This document shows positions 44,755 through 55,153 of a stretch of 64,000 bases of DNA, in pieces; positions within the stretch are counted from its first letter, which is position 1, and each line of letters starts with the position of its first letter. Both the position numbers and the translations under genes were made by a program. Source of the DNA: Microcoleus sp. AS-A8 (GTDB lineage: Bacteria > Cyanobacteriota > Cyanobacteriia > Cyanobacteriales > Coleofasciculaceae); assembly GCA_039962225.1 (NCBI GenBank), contig JAMPKV010000002.1, forward strand, positions 248,001 to 312,000. The letters are read 5' to 3'. The notes beneath the pieces are model-generated. The model was not told where the DNA came from. It saw only the letters and a list, made by a program, of their open reading frames with translations, and made no database searches.

Positions 44755-45804
44755 ATGTCTAACCGTCCAAATTGGACGCGGCTTCATGCAAGCGTCCATC
44801 AAACCCTGCGGCAAAGACACTTATTGGCGCAGCAGCGGCGGATATTGATTGCGGTATCCGGGGGACAAGATTCTCTGTGCTTAGCTAAATTGTTGTTGGA
44901 TTTACAACCCAAGTGGGGATGGCAGATTGCGATCGCTCACTGCGATCATCGTTGGCCTCAGGATGAGGGACTGGCGACTCATGTTCAACAATTGGCTCAC
45001 AACTGGTCGCTCCCTTTTTATCTCAAAACCGCTGCTGATCTCGGTACCAGCGAGGCGGCTGCACGACGATGGCGATATCAAGTCTTGAGCGAAATGGCTC
45101 AAGCACAGGGCTATCAGGATGTTGTTACAGGTCACACAAAGAGCGATCGCGCGGAAACCGTCCTCTACAATCTGATTCGAGGTGCTGGTGCCGATGGTTT
45201 ACAAGCCCTCACCTGGCAACGTCCATTGGCCCAAAGACTACAGCTTGTGCGTCCCCTGCTTGAAGTCACCCGTGCCGAGACGTTTCAATTCTGCCAACAG
45301 CAGCAGCTACCCATTTGGGAAGATGCCTACAATCAAGACCTCAAATATGCTCGTAACCGCATCCGACAGGAGCTAATACCCTACTTAAAAAGCCATTTCA
45401 ATCCCCAGGTGGAGACGGCTTTATCCCAAACCGCTGAACTGCTTCGGGCAGATGTGGCGTATCTCGAAGACGCGGCTCAAGAACTACGACAGCAGGCAAT
45501 GGTACCTGTTAATGGTGAGGAACAAGACGCTCTGTTAGAGTCTTGCCACAGGGCTACCCCACGGCTCAATCGCCTGGTCTTACAGCCAGCTTCTCTCGCC
45601 CTGCAACGTCGCGTGATCAGGCAATTTCTGGCCACGGTTCAACAGACCGCTCCCAGCTTTGAGCAAATCGCAGAAATGACGGCCTTAATTACGGCTCCTA
45701 ACCGCTCTCAAACCTCGTCCTTTCCCGCAGGAGTGACCGCGGTTGTCGAGGGCAACTGGATTGTGCTTCGGGACAATGACCGGGTTGAGGGGCGTGAAGA
45801 TTGA
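44755..45804 (+). CDS. tilS: tRNA(Ile)-lysidine synthetase
   Basis: A 349-residue N-type ATP pyrophosphatase that converts the CAU anticodon wobble cytidine of tRNA-Ile to lysidine with ATP and lysine, so that AUA is read as Ile. The P-loop SGGQDS is at residues 35-40 (start at ATG 44755; a TTG 15 bases earlier is less likely). The family motifs HCDHRWP, EAAARRWRYQ, GHTKSDRAETVLYNLIRGAGADGLQAL and YARNRIRQELIP are all present. Essential enzyme, normal length for cyanobacteria. Convergent with hmpF, 36 bp apart. Confidence 0.95.
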   Translation: MSNRPNWTRLHASVHQTLRQRHLLAQQRRILIAVSGGQDSLCLAKLLLDLQPKWGWQIAIAHCDHRWPQDEGLATHVQQLAHNWSLPFYLKTAADLGTSEAAARRWRYQVLSEMAQAQGYQDVVTGHTKSDRAETVLYNLIRGAGADGLQALTWQRPLAQRLQLVRPLLEVTRAETFQFCQQQQLPIWEDAYNQDLKYARNRIRQELIPYLKSHFNPQVETALSQTAELLRADVAYLEDAAQELRQQAMVPVNGEEQDALLESCHRATPRLNRLVLQPASLALQRRVIRQFLATVQQTAPSFEQIAEMTALITAPNRSQTSSFPAGVTAVVEGNWIVLRDNDRVEGRED

Positions 45805-45840
45805 ACGTTATGATCTCGAATCGCGTCACCTTCAATCCCC

Positions 45841-47604
45841 TCAAGAAGCGGCAAATTCGGGCGATTGCATTAAGCTACCGATTGTCTGCTGCAACTGTGC
45901 AATTCTCTGTAGCTGATAGTCACCGGTTTCCTGAATTTGATTCAGAGCCTCTGCAATAGCCTCTAATTTTTGCCGGATTTGACCGATCGCCTCTTGCTTT
46001 GGCTGTAGTAGGGCTTGATAACTCTCCACCTGACCTCGGAGTTGAGCGACGGCTGCGATCGCCGACTGCCAATTTTGCTCCAAGCTTTGCAGTTCCGAGA
46101 GCTTTGCCTCCTGTTCCCCAGCCTGATGACGAATCATTTCCTCAGCTTGATTGATGCTGCGGCGCATCTGCTCAATCTGATTTTCTAATTTTTGCAGGTC
46201 TTCTTCCTGTTGTTGCCGTTGTGCTTCAAGCTGGATCAAAATCGGCCCCAGGTCAATTTTCTGGTTGTCTGAGGCATTACTCTCAGAAATGCCTTGCCGA
46301 CGCCGCAATACCCGCTGATGCTGATTGAGAATTTCTTCCCGCTCTCGCAAATTTCGCCGTTGACCCACAAGAGTTTCATCTAACATCTGATAACGGTCTT
46401 GCTCTTCGGCGAGTTCCGTTTCCATACTAATGCGGTCATACTCACTCGCCGACTTAATCTTTTCGTGTAATTCTTCAACCGCTTCCCGTTGGAATGTCAG
46501 CTCTTCTTCCTGGTCATTGACAAAGCGCACCAGCTTTTCCAAGTCTTGCTGCAAACCCTGTACAGTTCCCTGTAGCTCTCCCAGGGGCATCTTTTCCAGC
46601 GCTTCGAGGTCAACCCGCTGACTAATCTTGACACCTGCTGATGTTGCTGCCAGACGAGCCACTTGCTGGTGTAACTCCCCTTGGGTTCGTAACTGGAGAC
46701 TCAGCATGTGGGCTGACTCCTGTTTGATGTCTAGAGCATTCTGCTGTACTTTTAACTCTGCTTTTGCCTCCTCCAAGGACTTCTGCGCTTGCTGCAAGTC
46801 CTGCTTGCGTTTTTGGAATTCCTCTGCTTGGCGGTCAACGTCTGCTTGGCGAGCAGACGCTTCCGTTTGTCGTTGCTCTAACTGCTGCCAGTCCTTCTCT
46901 AGTTCTGCCTGCTGAGCGTTAAGCACTTCAAACGAGAGATTTAGCTGTTCCCGCACAGTGTCTGTGGGTGCAACGGCTTGTGATAGTTGATCTAGCAATT
47001 CTTGGATCACACGGGCTTGGCTCGGATCTAAGCCTGGTGAGTGCTGAGCGATTTGCTCCTCCAAGCGTCGCTGTTCACCCCGTAGGTGTTCCCACGCTCC
47101 TTCCAACTCTTGGCGGCTGCGCTCAAACTCCTCTCCCAGCCTTGCCGCTTCTTCCTTAGCACTTTCAACCTCTTGGCGTTGCTGCTCGACGCGCTCAAAG
47201 TCTTCCTCCATGGATTGCATCTGCTCAATCCGCGCTTCCATCTCCATCTCGCGGCGATTGAGCTCTTGACTTTGATAAGTCAAAGACTGCTTCCACTGTT
47301 CAATTTCTTCTTCTTGGCTTTTCGCCTTCTCCAGCAGGCGAGAGAAGTTTTGCAAATCTCTCGCTAGGCGTGAGCCTGCTAGCTCAATTTCTCCTTGGAT
47401 TTGTCGATTTCCGCCCAGGTTAATGAGTACCAAGGCTCCTTCATTCAGATTTTTGGCTTCTTCGGCAGGAATAACTTCGTCACCAGGCACAGCACTCCAA
47501 CTCTGGTCAGTTCGCTGACAAGCCAGCAGTTTGAGTGCGGTCTTCCCGCCGCCGCCCAGTATCCCGCCACCTTTCTGCTTTTGTACTTCTGCTAGATACA
47601 GCAC
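45841..47604 (-). CDS. hmpF: Pilus motility taxis protein HmpF
   Basis: A 587-residue protein from a GTG at 47604 with AGAGGA 7 bases upstream; the frame extends to a TTG at 47637, but family members start at xLYLAEVQKQ. Residues 1-90 are a small N-terminal domain (VLYLAEVQKQKGG, LKLLACQRTDQSWSAVPGDEVI, GALVLINLGGNRQI) and 90-590 a long coiled coil (Gln/Glu-rich heptads). HmpF is a cyanobacterial regulator that couples chemotaxis-like signalling to type IV pilus activity and hormogonium motility. It is divergent from the pilG operon across a 979-bp gap, consistent with shared function. Confidence 0.88.
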   Translation of the reverse strand: MLYLAEVQKQKGGGILGGGGKTALKLLACQRTDQSWSAVPGDEVIPAEEAKNLNEGALVLINLGGNRQIQGEIELAGSRLARDLQNFSRLLEKAKSQEEEIEQWKQSLTYQSQELNRREMEMEARIEQMQSMEEDFERVEQQRQEVESAKEEAARLGEEFERSRQELEGAWEHLRGEQRRLEEQIAQHSPGLDPSQARVIQELLDQLSQAVAPTDTVREQLNLSFEVLNAQQAELEKDWQQLEQRQTEASARQADVDRQAEEFQKRKQDLQQAQKSLEEAKAELKVQQNALDIKQESAHMLSLQLRTQGELHQQVARLAATSAGVKISQRVDLEALEKMPLGELQGTVQGLQQDLEKLVRFVNDQEEELTFQREAVEELHEKIKSASEYDRISMETELAEEQDRYQMLDETLVGQRRNLREREEILNQHQRVLRRRQGISESNASDNQKIDLGPILIQLEAQRQQQEEDLQKLENQIEQMRRSINQAEEMIRHQAGEQEAKLSELQSLEQNWQSAIAAVAQLRGQVESYQALLQPKQEAIGQIRQKLEAIAEALNQIQETGDYQLQRIAQLQQTIGSLMQSPEFAAS

Positions 47605-48583
47605 ACTGATGGTCCTCTTTACGTCTCTTGTGCCCAATTTGTGACTAAACTAAATCTTAAGCTTGACGCCATTCAGCCTCATTAAACTCAGTTATGAGAA
47701 GACCACATTGCTAAAACAAGAAAGAATCTTCACGGTTAACTGAGCAACTCTCTCTTCACAATTTTGCATTTATTCCAATTAATTATAAGATGGTATGAAT
47801 AACTATTATTTAGCTAAAAACAGCTTTTCCTTCTGCCACCCCCTAAGTATAAATGCTATTGCTAGGGCATCTTAACACAGATCTCCCTAATCCTTTGGCG
47901 GAACCCATTCTAAGCTAATGCCCGTAAGGGGAGCCATAACGTTCATCGTAACCTGTTGTCAATCAGTTTAGAAAAACACTTTAAACCCTATACGGCACAG
48001 AAGTCATCCTCCTTTCTGCCAGTTAAAAAAAAACCAGTCGTCGGTAAGATGAACACGAACGGTAGTCAAAAGTGGGCATTCTCCGCAACGTCAAATCTGC
48101 AATTATACTAAATACATAGAAAGTTCGGAGTTTTAAGTCTAAAACAAGAGTGCTGGGTAATCTAACTTGGCTAGGTAGTCAAGTTAGATTTAAAGTTTAG
48201 CATTGCTGTGGAAAGAAGTAGCGGTAGAAAATGAGATTTACTGCTCCCCCGTTGCTCCTCGTTCATTCGAGAAAGCAGCTAACGAGTTCTTTTATTTGAT
48301 ACAGTCTCCTTCTGGGTGTTTGAGCGAGGCAGCATGAAAATCCAATCAGAAATAGTCATTACGAAGCAGCGCTGTGGCCAACAGATACTATCTACACAGA
48401 GAGTTCTCTCTTAGAGACAGGGGTTGAGAAATAGCCGTACCCTTGAACTGAAGCGTGGCGGCTCACCCTACCCAATTTCTCAAAGTTTCATGGAGCAGCA
48501 CCACTATATAGGCATCCTGGACAAAAGGACGGGTAGTAAAATTCTCATTCATCCAAAGGTTTTTAGGAGTACGCTTTCGTTAA
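47605..48583. other. Long intergenic region between hmpF and pilG
   Basis: No coding frame is convincing in the 979 bases. The divergent promoters of hmpF and the pil operon must be here. A perfect 10-bp hairpin (48161-48190) is annotated separately. AT-rich stretches at 47760-47830 and 48100-48130 could be promoters. A non-coding RNA is possible. Confidence 0.5.
48161..48190. ncRNA. Perfect hairpin in the hmpF-pilG gap (candidate structured RNA or terminator)
   Basis: Arms ATCTAACTTG and CAAGTTAGAT form an uninterrupted 10-bp stem around a 10-base loop. It is far (about 390 bp) upstream of pilG. T-rich sequence (TTTAAAGTTT) follows. It may end a small transcript within the gap. Confidence 0.35.
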
Positions 48584-49891
48584 ATGCAGGGAACGTTGAA
48601 TGAAATTGATATCCGCAGCATCCTGCAACTGATCGAGCTCGGTCAGCGAACAGGCGAACTGTTGGTTGAAGCGTACAGCTTCCCCATTAATAACACGGGT
48701 GGCGATCTCAGTAGCAAACCCTTCGCCTTTGGGCGTCCTTACCAGGAAACCAAGCCCAAAAGAAGGGCAGGGCCGTTTTGGTTCGTCTTCTTCCTGAACG
48801 GTAAGATTGCCTATGCTTCCGATAGCGAGAGAAGTTTAGCGCGTCTGCGCGACTATTTGCGTCGATATAAAGCCAACACAGCTTTAGATCATCTAGAACT
48901 CCCGTCCATCGACTCGATCAACGCACCCGAATATGGCTATCTGTGGGCCTTGCTGGAAAAGCATATCCTGACACCAGCGCAAGGGCGGAGCATTATCCAA
49001 AGCATGATCCGCGAAACCCTATTTGACCTTTTGAGCCTACACAATGGCTATTTTGTCTTTGAAGTGAGTCCAGCGTTAGCTCCCCAACTCACCACCCTGG
49101 AGATTGCCCCTCTAGTCACCAAGATTATGAAGCAGGTGCAGGAGTGGAAGCAATTTCATCCCCATATTCAGTCTCCGAATCAGTGTCCGGTGATTACAGA
49201 CCCCATGCAGTTACGTGCAACGTTACCAGAAAGCGCATTTAGAACACTGAGGCAGTGGGCGGATGGCAAAACATCCCTGCGCCAACTTTCCCGCTATCTC
49301 AATCGCGACATTCTCACCGTTGCCAAGGCGATTTATCCTTATGTACGAAAGGGTTGGGTGCAACTGGTGAGTGCCACCGCTCACGAGGCAACCACTCCTA
49401 GCTGGGGAGGGGAAGCTAAAGGTTTCCCCCAAGTTCCTCGAATTGTGTGTATTGATGATGACATGGCGATTGGCAAGACGGTTGAGTATATCCTACAAGC
49501 GAAGGGGTATGAAGTCACAGCGATTCGAGACCCTGTACAGGCGCTGACCCTTGTGTTTCAAAGTAAACCGGATCTCATCCTGTGTGATTTGGCCATGCCA
49601 GAACTGGATGGATACGAAATTTGCGGAATGCTGCGACAATCCACAGCTTTTCGGCAAACCCCCATCATTATGCTAACGGGCAAAGATGGGTTTATTGACC
49701 GCGTTAGAGCGCGAATGGTAGGGTCAACAGATTACTTGACTAAGCCGTTTGGCGCAAGTGAACTGTTAATGCTATTGGAGAAATATATTGGTTGGGTTGA
49801 TATAAAAAAAAATCAGGATGAAAATTCAAGTCGCGTTGGATTAGACCAAGACATAGAACAGACAGATATCACCAAGCCAGCATCGGCATGA
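48584..49891 (+). CDS. pilG: PatA/PilG-type response regulator (PATAN + REC)
   Basis: A 435-residue protein. Residues 1-180 are a PATAN/DUF4388 domain (MQGTLNEIDIRSILQLIELGQRTGELLVE), then a helical linker and a CheY-like receiver (about 285-405): phospho-acceptor D335 in LILCDLAMPELDGY, with the DDD acidic pocket (IVCIDDDMAI) and K in LTKPF intact. PatA-type proteins are the first gene in cyanobacterial pil/pix/hmp chemotaxis loci, where they tie the phosphorelay to type IV pilus polarity. It is followed by pilH, pilI and pilJ in order, as in Synechocystis slr1041-slr1044. Confidence 0.88.
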   Translation: MQGTLNEIDIRSILQLIELGQRTGELLVEAYSFPINNTGGDLSSKPFAFGRPYQETKPKRRAGPFWFVFFLNGKIAYASDSERSLARLRDYLRRYKANTALDHLELPSIDSINAPEYGYLWALLEKHILTPAQGRSIIQSMIRETLFDLLSLHNGYFVFEVSPALAPQLTTLEIAPLVTKIMKQVQEWKQFHPHIQSPNQCPVITDPMQLRATLPESAFRTLRQWADGKTSLRQLSRYLNRDILTVAKAIYPYVRKGWVQLVSATAHEATTPSWGGEAKGFPQVPRIVCIDDDMAIGKTVEYILQAKGYEVTAIRDPVQALTLVFQSKPDLILCDLAMPELDGYEICGMLRQSTAFRQTPIIMLTGKDGFIDRVRARMVGSTDYLTKPFGASELLMLLEKYIGWVDIKKNQDENSSRVGLDQDIEQTDITKPASA

Positions 49892-50135
49892 AGACGAGGC
49901 AAGTGATGCTTTTAGGGCTGGGCTAACCTGTAGGAAGCCAATCCGAACAGAGCCCCATTGCCACCCATCTTCATCCATAGCTGCCACAATCAAAAGAACA
50001 AGCCTAAATTTTAAAGATCTTACTCAGTGATTAAAGGATGATGAGGGATACTTTAATCATTATCAGGTTTCAGCCTGAAGTCCAGGGGTTCATGCCCATT
50101 CACTCCGGTTACCGCCTTTCGTCAAGTAGGGAGCT

Positions 50136-50501
50136 ATGAGTACAGTTCTGGTTGTAGAAGACAGCCTTGCCCAACGACAGATGATCTCAGACCTCCTCAA
50201 AGGAAGTGGTTTGACGGTCACTGTCGCCAGTGATGGTGTAGAAGCATTGGAACAAATTCAGCGCTCTAACCCTGATGTGGTGGTATTGGATATTGTCATG
50301 CCTCGGATGAACGGTTACGAAGTTTGCCGCCGGCTCAAAGCCGACCCCAAAACTCAGAATGTGCCCGTTGTCATGTGTTCTTCAAAAGGCGAAGAATTTG
50401 ACCGCTATTGGGGCATGAAACAGGGTGCAGACGCTTACATTGCCAAGCCCTTTCAACCCACTGAGTTGATTGGAACGGTTAAACAGCTGCTTAGAGGATA
50501 A
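50136..50501 (+). CDS. pilH: PilH-type CheY response regulator
   Basis: A 121-residue stand-alone receiver with D52 as the phosphorylation site (VVVLDIVMPRMNGYE), acidic pair ED at residues 8-9 (VVEDS), a Ser (CSSKGEE) in the Thr/Ser position and K in AKPF. It relays phosphate from a CheA-type kinase (not in this window) to type IV pilus motors. It follows pilG by 244 bp and precedes pilI by 20 bp. Confidence 0.9.
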   Translation: MSTVLVVEDSLAQRQMISDLLKGSGLTVTVASDGVEALEQIQRSNPDVVVLDIVMPRMNGYEVCRRLKADPKTQNVPVVMCSSKGEEFDRYWGMKQGADAYIAKPFQPTELIGTVKQLLRG

Positions 50502-50521
50502 GTTTATAGGTATTAGAGAGA

Positions 50522-51052
50522 ATGGTTGGTAATCCAGACTTTTTAACGGGCAGTGGTCAAGATCAAGCCCCAGAATTTCAGGAACTCGAAAGCCCCGAAG
50601 GTGAATTACACCTGCGGTTTTTCGTGCCTTCGGGTAATGAATTTGCCCTACCTGCCACTGGCATCAAAGAAGTGATTTCTCAGTCGCCAGATCGGATTAC
50701 AGCTATTCCTAATGCTTCCCCCTTACTATTGGGCACAATCAACATTCGGGGGCGAGTGATTTGGGTTTCCGATCTCGGTCAATTTCTGGGGGATGGGATG
50801 GTTTTGAATACAGATCGACCGGAAATTCCCGTCATTGCTGTCGAAGACCAGGACACCATGCTAGGGTTGGCAATTGACAGGATTGGAGAAATGGACTGGC
50901 GAGATCTTGAACAGTTGCAAATGCCGACAAATGTTCCAGACAGTATGGCACCTTTCTTACGGGGCGAGTGGGTGTTACATAAAGAATCGAATCAATATTT
51001 GCGACTTCTAGATCAGGTTGCAATTCTACGATCAGCACGGTGGGCAGCATGA
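50522..51052 (+). CDS. pilI: CheW-like adaptor PilI
   Basis: A 176-residue CheW-domain protein (LHLRFFVPSGNEFALPATGIKEVI, TAIPNASPLLLGTINIRGRVIWVSDLGQFLG, IAVEDQDTMLGLAIDRIGEM), matching the adaptor that joins receptor and CheA. It lies between pilH (20 bp before) and pilJ (about 93 bp after). It has an extra 25-residue N-terminus compared with minimal CheW. Confidence 0.9.
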   Translation: MVGNPDFLTGSGQDQAPEFQELESPEGELHLRFFVPSGNEFALPATGIKEVISQSPDRITAIPNASPLLLGTINIRGRVIWVSDLGQFLGDGMVLNTDRPEIPVIAVEDQDTMLGLAIDRIGEMDWRDLEQLQMPTNVPDSMAPFLRGEWVLHKESNQYLRLLDQVAILRSARWAA

Positions 51053-51145
51053 AATTGAGTTAAGTAAAAGGAAAAAGTTCCATCAAGGAAAAAGGCTTGG
51101 CCTTTGACTTTTTCCTTTTTCCTATTGAGCAGCGGGAGGAGGCAA

Positions 51146-54115
51146 ATGGCATCAGGTACGGATTTCGCGCAGGAATATGGACAAGCCGAAAAGGCTTATA
51201 TGCAGGGCAATTACCAAGAGGCCGCCACCATATGTGACCGATTGGTAGAGGATTTCCCAGAGAATCCCAGTGTGCGTCTTCTGCTCGGTCATATTTACTG
51301 CTATGGGCTACAGCAGTACGATGTGGCACGGCAACAGTATGAGACGGTGCTGACCCTGACTTCTGAACCCGATTTTCTTGAATATGCTAATAACGGTCTG
51401 GAATATGCCAATCAATTGATGAATGGGGCAGACGCCGGAGGGGATACAGCATCATCAGACGATTTCGAGGTAAGTTATGGCGATCTCGGCGAAACAGACG
51501 AGTTGGGTAACCCATCCAACTTTGAAAACTGGTCTCATTTGGCCGCCGAAGACGATGAGTCTAGCGGTTTCGACCTGGGAAGCCTAGATTTTGATGAGGT
51601 CGGCAGTGAGACGTTTACCTCAAGGTCAGAGTCACCCTTTGGCAATCCGTTTGGAGGGTCAGGGATTGATGAGCAACAGACTCCTGAAAGCGGTCATGGC
51701 AGTGACACTCCCTTTGCTTTTTCATCTGATTTTGGGGAAGAAAGTGACGACCTGGAAACCTTCGGAACAAGCACCAGTGGCTTTGAATTGGATGACAGCG
51801 TTTTTGGCAGCGCGGCTTTAGATGATACACCCGAAGAGTTTTTCCCAGATCCGGGTGCTGATGAAACCGGTATGACGTTTGTCATTCCTGGGAGTGGAGA
51901 ATTTGAGGACACAGGGACGGAGGAAGATTTCTCTCCTGAGTTCGCTCCATCCTCTCAATTTGATCTGGACTTTCCTGAGGAGGAGAGGGGAACCTACAGG
52001 GACGAAGAAATCGGTGAGCCATTTAACTCAGGCTACCCGGTTTTTGAGGACGAAACGCTGTTGATGGGGTCGGAGGATCTAGATAATACCTTCGCCATCG
52101 ATAGAGACGAATTGGGATACTTGAATGAGCGGCGCTCGAATGCGGCGGAATCCTTACAAGAAGGCAACTCGATTCAGGATGAGCCGGCGTTTGACTCAAC
52201 TTATGACCAGAATGGTTTCAACTCTTCAGACCACTTTGACTTTGACACCTTCGACGAAGCCTTTGGGAATCAAACCTTCGTGATGGACGAAGGCACTGAA
52301 GCCGAGGAAGAAACCATTACAGGAATGGAGTCCCGTCCAAGTGCTAGAGAGGGTTTCCTGGATGAGTTCGACGTATTTGACGACGATTTAGGGTCAATCC
52401 CTGATTTCTCTCTCGGCGTTCAAGACGACATGTCGCCTGAAGGGGCTGATGACGCGGATTTTGATATTTTGAGCAACAGTGGAGCTGTACTGGGGGCTAC
52501 GGGTGGACTGGGTTTAAGTGAGGGGGGTGATATCGAGACGTCTCGTTCGGGCTATCGTTCGTCCGGTGGCGAAGAGGAGATGTTTAGTATCAATAACCCC
52601 GCTGAACAAATTCCCATCTTTAACCAAACAAAAGAAGCTGACAACGAACCCATTGTCAATGTAGAGCAGGGTTGGTTGGCCTTTTTTGAAAATGCTTCAC
52701 TCAACCGTAAGCAGTTGTGGACAGCCGTGATCACAGGTGCTGTCTCAGCCGTAGCGGTGGCTATTGTGAGTAACATTGCGGCGAGTACGGCTCCCGGCCC
52801 CAATCAAGAGGCGGTTATTTCACGGCTCAAGAGTACTGGCTGGGCGATGAGCTTGGTCGCCGGTGCCGCCAGTTTGGGTACGACCTTGCTTCTGGGTCGA
52901 GTGACGGAAAAGCAGATTAAACGGGCGACGAGTGACCTGCAATCTCAGTTTGAGGCGGTTTCTCAGGGAAATTTAAATGTGACCGCCACCGTTTATTCCG
53001 AGGATGAATTTGGTCAGCTCGCGACGAGTTTTAATCAGATGTCGCGGGTCATCCTGACTAGTATGAGCGAAGCACAGCGCAAGGCAGAAGAGCAAGAACA
53101 GGCGAAAGAAGACCTACAACGTCAAGTAATTCGGTTGCTGGATGACGTGGAAGGCGCGGCGCGAGGTGACCTAACCGTACAAGCGGAAGTGACGGCTGAT
53201 GTTTTAGGCGCAGTCGCCGACTCCTTTAACTTGACCATTCAAAACCTGCGGGAAATTGTGCAACAGGTGTCGCAGGCAGCGAAGCAGGTCAATAGGGGTT
53301 CTGCGGATGCTGAAACCTTTGCCCGCAGTCTGTCTTCGGATGCTTTGCGGCAAGCGGAAGAACTGGCGGTTACGCTTAACTCTGTGCAGGTGATGACCGA
53401 TTCCATTCAGCGGGTGGCTGAGGCGGCCAGAGAAGCGGAGGACGTCGCCCGCACCGCCTCAGAAACGGCGGTGAGAGGGGGCGAAGCCGTAGAACGCACA
53501 GTAGCCGGGATTTTACAAATTCGTGAGACAGTAGCAGAAAGCACGAGGAAAGTCAAGAGGCTTGCCGAATCGTCTCAGGAGATTTCCAAAATTGTGGCGT
53601 TGATTTCTCAGATTGCCTCCCGCACCAATTTGCTGGCACTCAACGCCAGTATTGAGGCGGCCAGAGCTGGGGAAGCGGGTCGCGGTTTTGCGATTGTTGC
53701 TGATGAAGTGCGACAACTCGCGGATCGCTCGGCCAAGGCGTTGAAGGAAATCGAACAAATCGTGCTGCAAATTCAGAGCGAAACCGGCTCCGTCATGACA
53801 GCAATGGAGGAAGGCACCCAGCAGGTGATTGACGGCACCAAACGGGCGGAACAAGCGAAGCGATCGCTTGAAGACATCGTTCAAGTCTCCAATCGCATCG
53901 ACGCCTTAGTGCGTTCCATCGCCGCCGATACCGTAGAGCAGACAGAAACATCCCGTGCGGTTGCCCAAGTGATGCAATCGGTGGAGTTGACGGCTCAAGA
54001 AACCTCCCAAGAAGCCCAACGGGTATCTGGTGCCCTGCAAAATCTGGTGGGTGTGGCGCGAGACCTCCTAACCTCAGTGGAGCGCTTCCGGGTAGAATCC
54101 AATGGTGGCAAATAA
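51146..54115 (+). CDS. pilJ: Methyl-accepting chemotaxis protein PilJ with cytosolic TPR and acidic linker
   Basis: The ATG at 51146 has GGAGGAGG just upstream; an in-frame TTG at 51104 is unlikely. The 989-residue protein is unusual. Residues 1-90 are TPR-like ([20 protein letters not shown]). Residues 95-510 are a long Asp/Glu/Ser/Phe-rich linker. Two membrane helices (about 523-545 and 565-587) are joined by only about 20 residues, so there is no periplasmic ligand domain. HAMP (588-640), a second HAMP-like stretch, and the MCP hairpin ([31 protein letters not shown], cut by length) follow. Input probably comes from the cytosolic N-terminus or the membrane. Signals would reach an unlinked CheA (PilL). 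Confidence 0.88.
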   Translation: MASGTDFAQEYGQAEKAYMQGNYQEAATICDRLVEDFPENPSVRLLLGHIYCYGLQQYDVARQQYETVLTLTSEPDFLEYANNGLEYANQLMNGADAGGDTASSDDFEVSYGDLGETDELGNPSNFENWSHLAAEDDESSGFDLGSLDFDEVGSETFTSRSESPFGNPFGGSGIDEQQTPESGHGSDTPFAFSSDFGEESDDLETFGTSTSGFELDDSVFGSAALDDTPEEFFPDPGADETGMTFVIPGSGEFEDTGTEEDFSPEFAPSSQFDLDFPEEERGTYRDEEIGEPFNSGYPVFEDETLLMGSEDLDNTFAIDRDELGYLNERRSNAAESLQEGNSIQDEPAFDSTYDQNGFNSSDHFDFDTFDEAFGNQTFVMDEGTEAEEETITGMESRPSAREGFLDEFDVFDDDLGSIPDFSLGVQDDMSPEGADDADFDILSNSGAVLGATGGLGLSEGGDIETSRSGYRSSGGEEEMFSINNPAEQIPIFNQTKEADNEPIVNVEQGWLAFFENASLNRKQLWTAVITGAVSAVAVAIVSNIAASTAPGPNQEAVISRLKSTGWAMSLVAGAASLGTTLLLGRVTEKQIKRATSDLQSQFEAVSQGNLNVTATVYSEDEFGQLATSFNQMSRVILTSMSEAQRKAEEQEQAKEDLQRQVIRLLDDVEGAARGDLTVQAEVTADVLGAVADSFNLTIQNLREIVQQVSQAAKQVNRGSADAETFARSLSSDALRQAEELAVTLNSVQVMTDSIQRVAEAAREAEDVARTASETAVRGGEAVERTVAGILQIRETVAESTRKVKRLAESSQEISKIVALISQIASRTNLLALNASIEAARAGEAGRGFAIVADEVRQLADRSAKALKEIEQIVLQIQSETGSVMTAMEEGTQQVIDGTKRAEQAKRSLEDIVQVSNRIDALVRSIAADTVEQTETSRAVAQVMQSVELTAQETSQEAQRVSGALQNLVGVARDLLTSVERFRVESNGGK

Positions 54116-54189
54116 GGTTAGAGGGTTAAATGTTAGGAAGTTGAATGTTGCATGTTCTAATCTGTTAACCTGCAACCCTTGATGGACTA

Positions 54190-54990
54190 ATGACAATGAG
54201 TGAAATTAGTAGTTCCAGCTTAGGGTTGTGGACGCGGCGCTTACTGGAAGCGATTTTCTTGGGTGGTCAAGTGATGCTTCATCTCCTAGCCGGGAAGATC
54301 CATCGGCGGAATACCCTGGATCAAATGGCCTTAGTGGGGCCCGCTTCCCTAACCATCGCCATGATTACAGCCGGTTTTATCGGTGCTGTGTTTACCATTC
54401 AAGTGACGCGAGAATTCATCAATTTTGGTGCCACGAGTGCCGTCGGAGGGGTTTTGGCACTGGCGTTGAGTCGGGAACTTGCTCCTGTGCTAACTGCCGT
54501 AATTTTGGCCGGACGAGTGGGTTCAGCCTTTGCCGCTGAAATTGGCACCATGCGAGTGACAGAGCAGATTGATGCGCTTTATATGCTCAAAACTGACCCG
54601 ATTGATTACCTGGTGATTCCTCGTGTCATTGCCTGCTGCCTGATGCTGCCAATTTTGACGATTCTCGCGATTATTCTGGGCATGGCAGGTGGAGTCCTGA
54701 TTGCAGAGAGTCTCTATGGGATTTCCCAGGATGTATTTCTCGATTCCGCGCGTGATTTTCTGACAGTCTGGGATTTGGTCAGTGCTGCGCTCAAAGCTGT
54801 GGTTTTTGGGGCATTGATTGCCATCATTGGTTGTAGTTGGGGGTTAACCACAACCGGTGGTGCCAAAGGCGTCGGTCAATCAACCACCACAGCCGTCGTC
54901 ACTGCCCTATTGGCGATCTTTATTACCAACTTTTTCTTATCCTGGATCATGTTTCAAGGGACGGGTAGCGCGGTGATTGGTGGAGATTAA
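54190..54990 (+). CDS. mlaE: MlaE-family lipid ABC transporter permease
   Basis: A 266-residue MlaE permease (DUF140): MALVGPASLTIAMITAGFIGAVFTIQVTREF (two positions), LSRELAPVLTAVILAGRVGSAFAAEIGTMRVTEQIDAL (split), and the last helices with FLSWIMFQGTGSAV. It works with an MlaF ATPase and an MCE-type substrate protein to move phospholipids between membranes; neither is in the window. The order pilJ then this gene matches Synechocystis slr1044-slr1045, and the plastid relative is TGD1. Starts at ATG 54190 or 54196. Confidence 0.9.
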   Translation: MTMSEISSSSLGLWTRRLLEAIFLGGQVMLHLLAGKIHRRNTLDQMALVGPASLTIAMITAGFIGAVFTIQVTREFINFGATSAVGGVLALALSRELAPVLTAVILAGRVGSAFAAEIGTMRVTEQIDALYMLKTDPIDYLVIPRVIACCLMLPILTILAIILGMAGGVLIAESLYGISQDVFLDSARDFLTVWDLVSAALKAVVFGALIAIIGCSWGLTTTGGAKGVGQSTTTAVVTALLAIFITNFFLSWIMFQGTGSAVIGGD

Positions 54991-55153
54991 CCCCGTGACA
55001 GAGCCGCTCCGCCTGGAGCGCCTTACGGCAAAAATGTAACTGGGTATAACATGAAATTGCGACTCACCAATACTTGTAGCCATCGGCAGGAGGTAGAGAC
55101 GCTTTAGAATAAAAAGATATTAAAGACGTTTATGATAACGGGATTTAAGCCAA

